From Ochotona curzoniae (lineage: Eukaryota; Chordata; Mammalia; Lagomorpha; Ochotonidae), in assembly GCF_017591425.1 (NCBI RefSeq), contig NW_024466459.1, positions 6,200,001 to 6,264,000 of the forward strand: a DNA stretch of 64,000 nucleotides, in the 5' to 3' direction. The stretch's first letter is position 1. Each line of letters starts with the position of its first letter. Below are positions 35,058 to 47,335 of the stretch, piece by piece. Under the pieces are notes generated by a model. That model worked only from the letters and a program-made list of their open reading frames with translations, was not told the origin of the DNA and did no database searches. A program made the position numbers and the translations under genes.

Positions 35058-36640
35058 AAATCATTGCTTTGGACACACAGATTAATATTTAATCTTAGAA
35101 ACCCAGATAGAATGTCATGGAATTATCCATAACCTTGCTTCAAGATTCAAGCTCTGGGGCCTGTAATCCAGCACAAATATATGAGAAGCTCAACATGGTT
35201 CCAAGCACAATAGATAAGTGAAAGAGAAATGTAACATTTGCCATTCAGGAGTGGCTTGAACCAATATAGTTATCATACTTACATCTATGAACACGTGTGT
35301 ATTTGAAACCACATATTTCTATATGTTTACTTAATTTTATACTGATGAATCATCCCCTTAGAAATGAAACCACTGAAGATTCCATGAAAGGTTGGATCTC
35401 TTTTTTTTTTTTATTTTTGAAATAGAATCCAAACCCTGCAGCAAGAAAACCATGCTCATTGGAGGTGCAGGTGGTATTTTGGAAAATGAGTGTGGGTGGA
35501 AGCCTGCTTTGCCCTCTGCAAGCTTCAGCATGGTCCTACACGTGAAGGTCCAGTAAAAAACTGGAAATCCCCCACCTGCTCAACACTCCAAAGTTCTCTT
35601 TTGGCATATCAGAGAGGAACGAGTCCATTCTGAAGGAGCGAGAGCCTGCATTATCTCTCCCGAATCAGTGTTTGCTCAAAGAATAGTTCCAATTACAGAT
35701 GCTATCCAGTTGTATACAGAAAAAAAAGAATTAGACAGCTCTACCTTCTTGTACACCTGAAGCAGAAGGGGGCTCAGGAACGATGATCCAGGTGTTTTGG
35801 CTGTGTGTCAAAATTGGCAACTGTCACCAAAATTCCCCCAGAATTTTGATTGTCACATGAAGTTACCCCTTCCTTTGTAACGGAGAATATCTGTCGTTGG
35901 TTGGTAGGAGCCTGCTAAAGTTACTTTCAAGCCTGTTGTGGATGGGAAACAAAGGTTGTTCCAGGGCAGGAAGCACCCTGGCACAGAGCTGACCTTCCTC
36001 CGCTTCCAGAGAGCACTGAGACAGGCTGGACACCTTCTCCTTAACACTCAGGCTGATTGCAGATGGTCTTTTAAGAGTGTCTTCTAAGAGTCTTGTCATT
36101 GCATTGTATGGATGTACTTTCAAGGGAAAAACATGGATTTATAAATTCTCATTATCCAAAGAATATAAAACTAATTTCATTTCTAAGACTAGGACAAGTC
36201 ATGAAAACGATTATATATTTTATAATAATTTAAAACACCATGTTGAATATAATTTTATGCATATGAAGGTGCATTCATATTATATATATATACATATGTA
36301 TATGACATACTTTATACCCCTGCCCTATCTGCTTTTCTACATTTCTCAGACTTCTCACTTGTTTCTTGTATAACCATAAACTTTTTATGTGTGGGGTGGG
36401 TACCTTAACTGCCAGGCTAACCACCCACCCATCGATATGCTTTTATAATCTTGCATTATTATACAAATGGCCTGCACTAACCCGTTCTGGTTTTCACCCA
36501 TCACTATATCCCAGAAGTATTGCCAAATTGAGACAAAGGGATGGTTCGTGTCTCCTCTCATTTCCCACGCTATGTAAAGTATGGCCTAGACTCTATAAAA
36601 TTATGGATCCTTGAGTAGTGTCTGATTGTTTAAAATTAAA
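35058..36640. other. Single-copy non-coding DNA
   Basis: A T12-13 run near 35401-35412 and a TA tract at 36278-36304. No gene or interspersed repeat recognised. Frames of 64-98 codons have no recognisable content. Confidence 0.4.
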
Positions 36641-37002
36641 ATATGTGAGCTCAGTACAATGGCCAGATGGCTAATTCTTCACCTTGTTCATGTCAGCATC
36701 CCATTTGGAGGAGCAGGTCATGTCCCAAGTGCTCTGCTTCTCCCCTAGCTTCCTGCTTGTGACCTGGGAGAACAGTGGAGGACTGCCTGAACCCCTGAGA
36801 GCCTGCATCCTCTTGGGAGACGCGGAGGAGGTCCTGACTCCTGCTTTGGATCAGCTCATCTCCAGCTGTTGTGGCCACTTGGGGAATGAATGGGTGGACA
36901 GAGAGCTTTCTGTCTTTCTGTTCTCTGTGGATCTGCCTTTCCAACAAATAAATAAATAAATAAATAAACCTTTAAAAAACCCCAAAAGGATGAAATACGT
37001 GC
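36641..37002 (+). mobile_element. C-SINE with weak target duplication
   Basis: Body 36649 to about 36978: 'ggccagatggctaattcttc', 'ctagcttcctgcttgtgacc', 'gagaacagtggaggactgcc', 'ccacttggggaatgaatggg', tail ctttccaacaaataaataaa. The tail has expanded to (AAAT)n. Flanks aaaatatgtg and gaaatacgtg are a possible target duplication. Confidence 0.88.
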
Positions 37003-37220
37003 ATTGTCAGGTATACAGATAAAACAGATCATTATTAGTGGCATTTCTTGAAGAGGCACATACATTTGTAATTTGGCAAAATTACTGATCTGCTTATTGG
37101 AGATTATTATACATTCTTGAGACACAAGTACTAATTGTATCTGAAACTTTCTGTGTGAATAGATTTTGACAAAACTTTTCCTTTTTTATGTTTCATATTC
37201 ATGTGTATGTATATATACAT

Positions 37221-37544
37221 ATTTAAGATTTACTTTTTATTGGAAAGACAGATTTATAGACAAAAGGAGAGACAGAAAGAATTTGCATTTATCCACTGGT
37301 TTATTCTCCAAGTGGCTACAACAACCAGAGCTGAGCCAATCTGAAGCCAGGAACCAGGAGCTTCTTCCAGGTCTCCCACATGGGTGCAGGGTCCCAAGGC
37401 TTTGGGCCATCCTCTACTGCCTTTCCAGGCCACAAACAGGGAGCTGGATGGAAAATGGAGCATCTGGGACATAAACTGGCACCCACATGGGATCCTAGGA
37501 CATGCAAGGTGAGGATTTTGTCACTGAGCTGTGGCACTGGGCCT
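37221..37544 (-). mobile_element. C-SINE
   Basis: Minus strand: tail complement agatttactttttattggaa at the left, then tctgaagccaggaaccagga, tcttccaggtctcccacatg, aaggctttgggccatcctct and right end gctgtggcactgggcct. The B-box complement is damaged (ggacataaactgg), so polymerase III promoter function is unlikely. Confidence 0.92.
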
Positions 37545-39504
37545 CTAACAAAATTCTTAGTGTCAGTGCAGGCAAAGAAATTGACACTGATTCATTTTTC
37601 TCTTTAAATTTAAACTTGTAATATTGCTTAATTAGTTGTTCAGAATGCATGCCCCTGAGGACCACTGATTAGAGTGGGGAGGGTTGAGGCATGGGGGAAG
37701 ATGGGTGAGGCAAATATTTGTTTCCTTTCCTTTTCTTTTCTGCTATATACAACCGTTGGTGTTGGAAAGGGGGTGGAGTTCATAAAGAAGGAGGTGGGGG
37801 ATGCTTCCAATTGCCAAACTACATGAGCACCCGGGGGTGGGGGATGTTCACTTGATGCTGGCTTAGGAACTCCAATTTGGAGAATGTTCTGAGGGTATTG
37901 CTTGAATGGTTTTGGTTTTGTTGCTCCAAGGTTGAGAAAATCCTTCCAAAGTCCATTGGCTAATGAATCCCACCCTAGTGCATCCACTCATCCAGACACT
38001 TGCTGCCAAATATAGCCAGGAGAGTTGCTCTCCATCTTCTGACATGGCATCTTCTGCAGGCTTAATTGAGCTGACCATGTCCCCCACATGCATCTGTGCA
38101 TAGTATCTACTACATAAGCATCAGCAATCAAGAAGGTCTAGTCCCAATACATGCATTCCAATGTTGGACCACAAATACTAGGAATTTCCCTGTGGCCAGA
38201 GTTTTGAGCAGATTCTCAAGTAACTTTACAAATATATAGTAAACACATAAAATAATAAAAGGATATGGCTGTACAAACTGCCCTGATATTCCCATTCCTT
38301 TATTAGGTCATCATTTACACTGACATCAATACAAAAAAAAATCAGCAAATTTAATTTTAGGTATGAATCTGTTTTCTTCCGTGTCTTTGTTCTTTACATT
38401 TTTAAATCTAATTATTTCCACCTATTTTGGAAAAAGTTAAAATTCAAATGTGATTAATCACAAGATCACAAATTATTGATGTCTTGCTAAAGAGACCTTA
38501 CAATCCAGGCAATATCGAGGACTCAAGCGATGGTTAGGATAACAGACCAACCTTAGAGCTGTTTATATGTTAGCAAAAAAAAAAAAAAAAAAGAAAGTGA
38601 TACCGAAACGTATGGTTATCAGAGTACACTCATTAAATAATAGCAAATAAAAGAGTAATTGCCTCTCTGTTAGAAATTCTTAATTTCAGGCATGTAGAAA
38701 CACCGCCGAATCCATCACAAGTCTTGCATTATCAGTCACTCATGCTTCAAATATCAACAAGTGGCAGGGAGTGTGGGAGAGCTTGCTATGGTAAGGTATT
38801 CAGGCTTTGAGATAAAGACTTCAGAAAGAATCAAATTGCTACACTTCCTTCGTCTCATTTGCATTCAAGTATAGCAGTGACTAATAGGGAAGCCAGGTAC
38901 ATTTTCCAGGCAGACATGTGGGGCTACATTGGATGGAAACTTTTAAAATTCCATACAGTTTGTTCAGGCAGAACCAATGATTTTAAAATGAACAGTGACA
39001 GATCAATTTTTAATGGTAACTCTATTATTTTTCTCCATTATGAATACTACTTCTTACCAGACCATGGAAATTATGTTGACATTTGAAAAGCATGTGATTA
39101 ATTGTAGCAGAACGAACATTCTGAGTGAAGCCTTCATTGAGGAAGGCGATACCGGGTAGGGGTCCAGATTATAATATTGTTGGCACTCTCGGACGTCTGC
39201 TGCTCCTTTGTGTACGAAATGTTAAAGATTCTAGTGGACCACTGATGAACTGATACACACGTGAGGCCCAGCTGGTTGTAGAGATGCTATTCTGAAAACA
39301 GCCATGCGTTTATCTAGAGTCTGAATACATTTCAGAAATGAAAACAAGCAGTAGGAACAACGCCCAGGTACACAGGCCAAGATGGTCAGCGATGTTTATA
39401 ACTCAGCATCTGCAGTGTTCTCTCGACTTCCCTGAAAGGTCTTTGCTCAGGCTCTACAAAGCAATCATTGTGTGCCAAAATTCACGTGAAAAATTTTTCA
39501 ACTT
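37545..39504. other. Single-copy non-coding DNA with G-rich patches
   Basis: G-rich patches at 37673-37710 and 37766-37850 have several runs of three or more G with loops slightly too long for a strict quadruplex. A19 at about 38575-38593. No gene recognised. Confidence 0.4.
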
Positions 39505-39742
39505 GGGGGACCAACTTTGTGGTGTAGTGCATTAAGCTGCCACCTGTGATGCCAGCATCCTCTATGGATTCTGGTTTGTATCCCAGCTGCTCCATTTTGA
39601 ATCCAGCTCCCTGTGAATGTCCTACAAAAAGCCGTGAAAGATGACTCCAATGTATGGGGCCCTGCCACCCACGTGGGAGACCTGAAAGAAGTTCTTGGCT
39701 CCTGGTTACAGTTTGGTCCAGCCTAGATCATTGTGAGTGGGA
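39505..39742 (+). mobile_element. C-SINE, 3'-truncated
   Basis: The series 'tttgtggtgtagtgcattaa', 'gccacctgtgatgccagcat', 'cccagctgctccattttgaa', 'accctgccaccca'-type and 'gttcttggctcctggttaca' is the rabbit-shared subtype. It stops before the CT-rich block, where an oppositely oriented SINE begins. Confidence 0.78.
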
Positions 39743-39759
39743 AACAGGAAGAGGGTAGC

Positions 39760-39952
39760 ATATAGAGTTCTGGCTCACTCCTAGCAAGCAGCTGCGGTGG
39801 TAGGAACTCAGTAGCTTGAGCCATCACCTTCTGCCTTCTAGGTGCATATTAGCAAAATCAGAGTCAGGAACAGACCCAAGCTCAAATCTGGACACTCTGA
39901 TGTGGAAATGTACGCATCCCATTGGACTGTATTTACCAGGCCAAATGTCTAC
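39760..39952 (-). mobile_element. Old C-SINE fragment, opposite orientation to its neighbour
   Basis: 'cttgagccatcaccttctgc', 'cttctaggtgcatattagca', 'aaatctggacactctgatgt' and 'gcatccca' are in the order of a minus-strand C-SINE of the older subtype. Together with the plus-strand copy at 39505-39742 it forms a head-out convergent pair that joins at the 3' sides. Confidence 0.7.
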
Positions 39953-40851
39953 ATCAAAAAGTTTAGTTTTAATGTGGCATAATCCTCCCCTGTGCTTCTT
40001 CCTGAAGATCTACATTGTTGCTCTAAGTAGTGAGAAGGCCTTCCATAAAGCTACAATTGTCCGTAACAGGCAGATAGCCCCGGTTGCAGATGTCTTGTCC
40101 AGCTACATCTTTTTCTTCAATATTCCGTCTTTTAAGTGCATGGTTGGAAGCTGTGTTCGCCACAAAGAGGACACATTGAATCAATGCATACAGGAATCAG
40201 AAAGGAAATTGTATGCATTGTCACTTAAATATTCATGAAAAAATGAAGTCAAATGTATTCATTTATTATGATGCAAATTTATTAAAATATATGCAAGCTG
40301 TGAAATTTAGCCCCCACATACTATGAACAAAAACTTCTCATTCCCCCCCAAAAATTTTGCACCAAAATATTAATCAGATATTCCATGAACTATTTCAAGT
40401 ATTCTCACACTTAGTGTCATACAAAAATCAGCTCGATTAAATGGCCTGGAATTCACTATGTAAACTCGCTTTTTATCCTATTATGTAAAAAGGCAAGGAT
40501 TTAGAAAACTACTTTGCGGAAAAGGAAAGCTGTGAGGAAAATCAAATTAGAACCAGAATGAGAACTGAACCACCGAATGATTTGACTCTGTCAGGACTAC
40601 TGAAACTTCTCCAATGTTGCCTTTTCATCAAAATCTACCAAAATTTATAACAATGTCTGCCCCCAGTCTGGCCTATCTGGAAGCCCTGAGTACAAAAACA
40701 GTGTGAATGCCTGGAGTAGTGTTGAATGTGGAAGGGAAGCCAAGGTTAACCAGCCAGCTTTTGGTGAAGGAAAATATAGTTTTGGGGATAATATACACAA
40801 CATTGTTTCATGTTCTTAGTGGAGACAGGAAGTATTAGAATTTTAGTCTCT
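39953..40851. other. AT-rich single-copy DNA
   Basis: No gene or repeat recognised. The 140-codon frame ending at 40238 begins inside the preceding SINE and has no recognisable domain. Confidence 0.4.
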
Positions 40852-41081
40852 GGGCCCCAGTGTAGGTCTGCAAGCTTTTAAGGATAAAGCTCTTTTACAG
40901 GAAAATGAATCGCATGGTACTGAATAAACCGTGTGAGACGTGGAAGAAGCTCTTGGCTTCTGATGGTTCACCTTCAACCTTTGCAGCAATTTGGGGAGTG
41001 AATCAGAGGATGGGACATCTCTGTCTCTTTCTCTATAACCCTGCCTTTCAAATACATAAAATTCATCTTTTAAAACAATAG
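40852..41081 (+). mobile_element. C-SINE with internal deletions
   Basis: Starts ggccccagtgtaggtctgca and ends with gtgaatcagaggatgggaca and gcctttcaaatacataaaat. The B box and 'ccagctccctgc' middle are missing. Confidence 0.75.
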
Positions 41082-42384
41082 TGTAGTGTGGTGCAGGTTT
41101 TGATCTCTGCGATGGCATCCGTATGTGCTCGTTGTAGGAAAACATGTAAAAAAGTCATTTTCACTATTAAAAATTCAGCTCTACTCTCCTATTCTTTAAA
41201 TCCTGAAGAAATCAGGAAAATAAAATAAAAAAAAGAAGCATAGCTTAAGGTGAACTACTTTTGCTAAGAGGGAAATATTTGGGCTAATACAAGCCTAGGT
41301 CTAATAAGATTTCAAGAAAAGAAGAAAGAAAAAGATCTATTTAAACCTCTTGTTGCCATCTGTTCTTTATGAGTCATTGCATGCTGTAGATCTTAGTGTA
41401 AACTGTTTCACTATTGTACAAGTGGGATTTATAGATTACTATTTATCTTTTTGCAGTGAACAAGATTTGGAAGATCTGGAAGATCAGTGACTGGATAGAG
41501 AGCATGGAGTAGAATTGAGGGATCCATACCATTATTGCTAAAACAAATACATGTATGTATTATGTATGTGTTATGTATGTATTATGAGGAGGTTTCTGTC
41601 ATTCAAGGTATTTCAGTCTTTGCATCCACCTGCATAACCACCTCATGGGTTTCGGTGACAGGCGGTGGACTCAGAATGACTTGTATCTGCATTTTATGCC
41701 CTGCGATCATTGCTGTGTCCCGAGAGGCAGGCTATTTTTCCATTGCATTTCTAAATGAATGGCTTTTGAATACGAAGCTCACCTATCTATGGGTTTCAGA
41801 CAAGCCTGAGCCATTATTCATTTTGCTTTTGTCCTTCAGAGTTCTACAACATGTTTGGGAAAGAGGTTTACATCTTCTTTCTAACCTCCCTCTCATTCTT
41901 TCTTTCTTCCCTTTCATGTTATTTGTAGGAAAATAAATTAGAAAAATTTGAGGTTCAATTTTGTTTAACTTGGGGTCACTGGTTCTGGTAAGTGCTTTTC
42001 TGTAAGTCTCTCAGCTTGGGTGTCCCTGAAACGTAACAATAGTTTGGATTTTCGCTTCAAATTTGTAAGAATCTTAGTATGATAAGATTTCTATCTTCTC
42101 TCCAACGTTCCCTGTGTTGTACAAGGGATTCAGTTCTACTTTTCCACACTGCATGGTCTCTGGACAACCCCACTGCTGAGTTATAAGATCTGAAGAGCGT
42201 GTCTCCAGACTTCCAAAACACGACACACTTGTGACAATTGTCTTCAAGCCACATTTCCCTATCTATTTGAAAATTCAACCAGAAGAAGGTCTCATACACA
42301 CCCCCCCCAATTTAGTCTGATTTATTCAGAATTTATGGATGACCATAATATCAGATGCTGTAGACTTCTGTAATTCACCATTTT
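41082..42384. other. Single-copy non-coding DNA
   Basis: A small imperfect (TATG)n tract at about 41552-41586 lies at the start of a 133-codon frame (41535-41936) that has no recognisable content. Confidence 0.4.
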
Positions 42385-42426
42385 AAAGCTGTAAAAATCA
42401 CATGGTATTCTGATTTTTACAGCTTT
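42385..42426. repeat. Perfect inverted repeat, 16-bp arms, 10-nt loop
   Basis: Left arm aaagctgtaaaaatca (42385-42400), loop catggtattc (42401-42410), right arm tgatttttacagcttt (42411-42426). No mismatch in 16 bp. The symmetry stops abruptly at both outer ends and no target duplication flanks it, so it does not look like a complete MITE. Confidence 0.97.
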
Positions 42427-44059
42427 CACTTTGACAATAAGGACAAATCGTCTCAGTCTTAAAAATTCTGAACCCATTATGAGGAGGAATACAAGGGTAT
42501 TTGAAAATATCCATGGGAAAAGGGAATTAAAAGATAATGTGCATATCCCACCAACTTCCTGCAATCCCCTTGTCCGCGTTCCCCAGGATCATTTGACAAC
42601 ATGCCTGAAACAGAATCCAGTGAGCAAACCAGCTGTGTTTCAATCACCACGGGTGGGTTGAGCTCCTGCCTGCCCAGGGGCAAAGGAGTCACCTAACCCG
42701 ACATAGTCTGAACTCCCCCTGGCTTGAGCTTTGAGAATATGGTGGCTTCTCTCTTGCTGTAAGGTCAGGCCTCCGTGTTCCTCTCTTTTCCGCAAGGCTT
42801 TTCACACATCCGCTCCCTGGAGAAACGCGAGACACGGTCTGGGAAAACATCAGCGTTCCGTATGTCAGGGACTGCTTACACAGGATGCCAACAGATGGCA
42901 ATATTTTATCATTCTTACACAATCCAGAGACCCTTCCTCTGTGGCCTCGGGAAACATGAGGAGTCGGCTCTTTGGTGTTGCCGAAGCTTCACCCCCCATT
43001 AACTGCGCTGTTGTTTGTGATGGTTAAGCTGCGTGTCTCGCCGTGTGTCACATTCTTGACTTGTACAAGGGTCCATTAGTAAGTAGCATCTGAGTACCGT
43101 GAGTCATCGAAGGCCCCGTTCTTGGAAAAATAAACATTGCACGTTCGCCCGAGATTAGAGCCACTGGCTGGTCCTGAACTGGAGGGTGTTTCATGTAAAG
43201 GCTGTCCCTGTGATTCATCAAGGTTCCGTCTTTATCCATACCAGAAATGCACACTATAGTGACAGCACACTTCCGGTTCACAAATGGGTAGGACTTGATC
43301 TGCAATGATACAGCAATACTTTGAAGCCATCAGCACACGTAATGATGTTGTCTCCTTGGTTTTAAATACAAGACATTGGATTTTCCGTTCAATTTTCCTG
43401 GGACTTGCTTCGTCTTTGACTCCCTGTGTTTGTAAATCACTTTTTGATCCTTTTTTTTTTCTTTCACCCCTTCTGACTTGTCTTCACCATCTTTTCAGAC
43501 TTCTCACACCAAACCCTCTCAGTCTCATTTTTTTTTTCTTCTTCCCAGCTTGCATCTCCATACTCTGATCCACAGGCCTCCAGCCCAGAAGTGGTGTCCT
43601 GGTTCTTTGCAGCTGGCACCAAAAGCGTATAATGGTTATGCCAACAGCACCTACTCCAGGAATCAAATTTAAACAGAGAATTCCCTCCAGTCACCATCTA
43701 AGCTGGCCATTGCCAACACTATACTTATAAATCATCTAATAGTTTAAAACTGGCCTGAGACAAAAGAAAGTGAGGCAGATAAATGATCCTGGGTGGGTGC
43801 AGGGAACAAGCCAGGATTTTTCTGTGTACATTCAACTTCTGAGGTTGTATTCCAATCCTGGATCCCCCTCAGCCATCTGGCTCATTTCTTTGTTTGTGTT
43901 TCTCTTTTGTAACTTTCTCTCTCTCTCTTTTTTTCTCTCATTCTCACTCTCTCCAGAAGCGAAATTCCGGCATTTCTTCTAGGCAGGAAGGATCTGGAGG
44001 GCTTGAGGCACTGCTGGGAGGCATGAAGGCCAAACTGCAGGAGCATCTTCACAGACCAT
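42427..44059. other. Repeat-free DNA with locally raised CpG
   Basis: CpGs cluster at about 42770-43330 (acgcgagacacgg, gcgttccgt, gtctcgccgtg, cgttcgcccg). A pyrimidine-rich tract lies at 43900-43960. Frames of 60-98 codons occur on both strands but none is recognisable and no splice-site pair encloses them. Confidence 0.35.
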
Positions 44060-44900
44060 CTGCCCCACTCAACATTGGGTCATGACCACAGAGCCAATGG
44101 ACGCGGGGTCAGAGGGGAGAAAGCAGATGGGGACCAGAGGGTTGCAGACCGCATGCCTTGCAACATCCCACAAAAGCAGCAGTTTACCGTGAGCGTGGAT
44201 TTCTGAGGGAAGGATAAACACTCTGCTTAGGGCTTCAGCCTTCCAGAAGTGTTTTGTACGCGAGAGTTTGTCATCAAACAAGATTTTTTTTAAATCATCT
44301 TTGTTGTTTTTGTAATAACCCATGCTGATATAAACCGTGCTCCATAAAATGCCATAACACACACAACTGGGCGACGCCACGAGGCCGACTCAAGCAAAGG
44401 CTCCTTGGGCAATAAAACCGAGCCCGCCAGAAACCAGGCTGCCATTTATTTCCCCGTAATGTGCTTTCTCTTTTTCTCTCTCTAGGCAGATTTGCCTCGT
44501 GTTGAAAGGGAACCTCTGGTCAAAAGTCAGCAAGCAAAGTTGTAGAAAGCTTTGATAGTCAGTGAAGTGAATCATGGCTACACATGGCAGTGACATGCAC
44601 CAATGGAGCCTCTTGCTGGGCGGACCTCCCTCTAAGAGCTACTAATGCTCATCAGTCATAGGGCCCCCAACGACTTCTTATAGCCAATGGTTTCACCAGC
44701 TCCATGGTGCCGGGTCCCAAGTTGCCCTTTTCCACAGGTATTGCTAAAGCAAATAGCAGACGGTATTTACTGGGTGTGATGCTTTCAATCACATTAATCT
44801 AGCCAGTAAAAAAATTTATGAGCAATAAAAATTCCACCATGACATGGCCGATTGGAGGGAAGGCTGTGTGATAGAAATCCAAGCCACGCCTCTGCCTCTG
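44060..44900. other. Repeat-free block, candidate conserved element or transcript
   Basis: No repeat is recognisable over 840 bp, and the base composition is balanced. It contains an excellent 3' splice-like site (tctctttttctctctctag, ending 44485) and at 44740-44850 an AT/homeodomain-motif-rich part (tttcaatcacattaatc, aaaatttatgagcaataaaa). Function is not shown; conservation must be tested. Confidence 0.35.
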
Positions 44901-45889
44901 GCTAGACTGCCACAGGCCCCTGGAAGGAAGTAGGAGTCGGGGAAGAGAAAGACAGAAAAATCTCTGGGGTTGTTAAAAGTAACTCAAGGGTAGATGGATA
45001 AAACTCTTAAATCATTTAATAAAGCCAAACTCTGGAGAGCGACAGACTGAACACCTACTTGGAAAAGCGATCTGGGAACATACAGGTGGAGTCTTGCATC
45101 CACTAGAAAATTGCTCTGGGTTCCTTCTAGTCCTATGATTCCATGGTTATTTGCTAATAATAAAATAAATATTTTTAAAGCTAGTCAACTTATAAAGGAG
45201 CCAGAATGATGGCTGGGCAGGGCCTTGCTCCCTCTGATTTGGTGTTGGCAAAGAAAGCGCCTTCACATGGTCGTCTGGCCCTGGTTGGCTTGTACGCGGT
45301 TTATGAAGATCCAGAAGTGTAGCGACTCCGTTCTGTTAACACCTGTGAGTCATTCTTTTTCTGATCCATGGCGTCAGTGCTCAGACTGCATGGTTCTCAA
45401 ACACGCTGTCTCCAAATCCTCACATCCCATGGCTGTTCCCTCGAGTGGGCAGCTGAGCCAATTATTTGTTAACGATCCCAGACCACACATGGCAATGAGG
45501 ATGTTATTTTAATGAATTCATATTGGAAGTTTTGCCACTGGGACCGAGTACCTGATTAGCTAATTGTGGTTAATACTTCAAGTAGCTTATCCAATATCCA
45601 TTATCCCATTCTTTCTTAGTAATAGAACCCCAAATTTAATCCATGTGGCAATATGCCCAGCCAAAAGATTTTGTTTCCAAACTCTCTTACTGCTAAGGGT
45701 GGCCAGTAAGATGTTAGGTTGAAATCGGTGTGTACAAATTTTGACAAATCTCCTAAGGGGGGAAAAATAGCTGGTGTCTGTCCTTGTTCCACTCTTAAGT
45801 CTTTTCCTGCTTCCTGCCTAAGAGGAAGACACAAAGTCTAGAACTCGGAGAGGTGATGAGTGTGAGTTCAGGAAATCTGCCCAGCTCAC
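44901..45889. other. Single-copy non-coding DNA
   Basis: No repeat or gene recognised. A 95-codon frame at 45225-45512 has no recognisable content. Confidence 0.4.
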
Positions 45890-46165
45890 ATCCTGGCAGG
45901 TTAATCTGATGCTTCTTCTGTTGGCATGCCAGCTGTTTTCTTTCTCCTCTAGCTCCCTGCTCACACACTTAGGAAAGGAACAGATAATGGCTCAAGCGCT
46001 AGAGTCTCTGCCGTCTCTGGGGTAAGTTCTGATGGAGTACTGGGGTCTTGGCGTTAGCCGGCCTGGGTGCAGCCTGAGCCCAGGCTTGTGGGTCTTTTGG
46101 GAGTGAACCAGCACATGGAGCTTCTATCTCCCTCCATCATTGTCTCACTCTTTCTCTGCCGCATG
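45890..46165 (+). mobile_element. Very old C-SINE
   Basis: 'cctctagctccctgctcaca', 'acagataatggctcaagcgc' and 'ttttgggagtgaaccagcac' with 'ctctttctctgcc' preserve the order of the older C-SINE subtype. Identity is low and the head is poorly preserved. Confidence 0.55.
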
Positions 46166-46777
46166 CTCTAGGACCGAGAAGAAGATACATGGACACAGAG
46201 GAACCTGTTTTTCTGAAGACCTCTTGACCACATACCTCTAGGCTATTTTGTTTTAAGAGAAAAAGAAACATCAGCCATATAAGCCACTAAGGGTTCGATT
46301 ATTAGCACTAAAATCCTATCCAAAATCAATGCTGTGCAGATGTGAAATGGCCCCCCAAAAGTCATTTTTAAGCATCTAAAATGTCCCCAGAAAATGTGCC
46401 TTCGGTCTCCCAAAGAGAATGACAAAAAAAATAATCACTTGAAAGAATTTTCTAGTAATCAGCAATTTCTTCCAAAGAACAGTGCTTGCCACTCCATGTG
46501 TCACATACAAAACAGCTTGAAGTGTTGGATGAGTTTTGATTGACAGTGTGAAGAACTGATTTGGTCATGAATTTTATCACTGAAAAGATCTGGCTTTTTG
46601 AATCTGGGATATCTCTCGCTAGCTACTAATGTAACTTTAAAAATTACTAAAATTTAGCTCTCATTGTTTCTGACTCTAAAATGAATAAAACAATGTCAAT
46701 TTGGCAAAAACATTAACTTAAAAAAACTTTTGCTTGAAGTAGATGGCTTACAGCAAATGCTTAAGAAATTCCATTTT
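46166..46777. other. AT-rich single-copy DNA
   Basis: No gene or repeat recognised. Confidence 0.4.
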
Positions 46778-47092
46778 GGGGACCAGCACAATGGTGGGGT
46801 AGCCTAAGTCCTCAGCGGCAGGGCTGGCAGCCTGTATGGAAGCTGGCTGGAGCCTGGGTGACTTCAGTTCTAATCCAGCTCCCTGCTTATAGCCTGGGAA
46901 ACAGTGAGGCATAGGCCAATTGCTTGAGCCCTGCACCTGCTTAGAAGCTCCTGACTCCCAGCTCTGGCTGCTGTGGCTAATTGGGATATGAACTATCTCT
47001 CTTGGGATGGACTATCTCTCTCTGTCTCTCCTTCTCTCTGTTAACTCTACCTTTCAGATAATAACTAAATAACTAAATAAATAATTCTTTAA
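46778..47092 (+). mobile_element. C-SINE
   Basis: Head ggggaccagcacaatggtgg, middle aatccagctccctgcttata and gcctgggaaacagtgaggca, tail ctttcagataataactaaat. A local duplication of 'atgaactatctctcttggga' occurs in the 3' part. The B-box region is scrambled. Confidence 0.82.
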
Positions 47093-47159
47093 GCACAAGC
47101 CACTCCCTCCCCCTGGAAAGATGAAATTACGTTTTCTTCTGTTTCTTCACTTCTTAGCC

Positions 47160-47335
47160 AGAAATGCTTATTTATCTGAAAGACCAGAGTAAAAGAGAGA
47201 GGGGTGAAAGGGCAAAAGATAGTAGCAGAAAAGAGAGAGATGTTCTTTCCCCCTCGCTCAGTTTACTGCCCCAAATGGCTGCAGTGGCTGTGGTAAGGGT
47301 AGGCTGAGGCCTCCACTGGGCGACAGGACCCCAAG
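47160..47335 (-). mobile_element. Old C-SINE 3' fragment
   Basis: 'tgcttatttatctgaaagac' and a GA-rich stretch, then 'cccaaatggctgcagtggct' match the 3' third of a minus-strand C-SINE (tail, CT-rich block, ccatttggg). The rest is missing or unrecognisable. Confidence 0.6.

Noticed and set aside
37673..37850. G-quadruplex cluster
   Set aside because: G runs are present but loops exceed the usual limit of seven bases in the best arrangement.
39816..40238. 140-codon plus-strand frame as a gene
   Set aside because: The first part is a C-SINE in antisense; the rest has no recognisable content.
41535..41936. 133-codon plus-strand frame as a gene
   Set aside because: It starts in a TATG-rich tract, has no recognisable domain and no exon signals.
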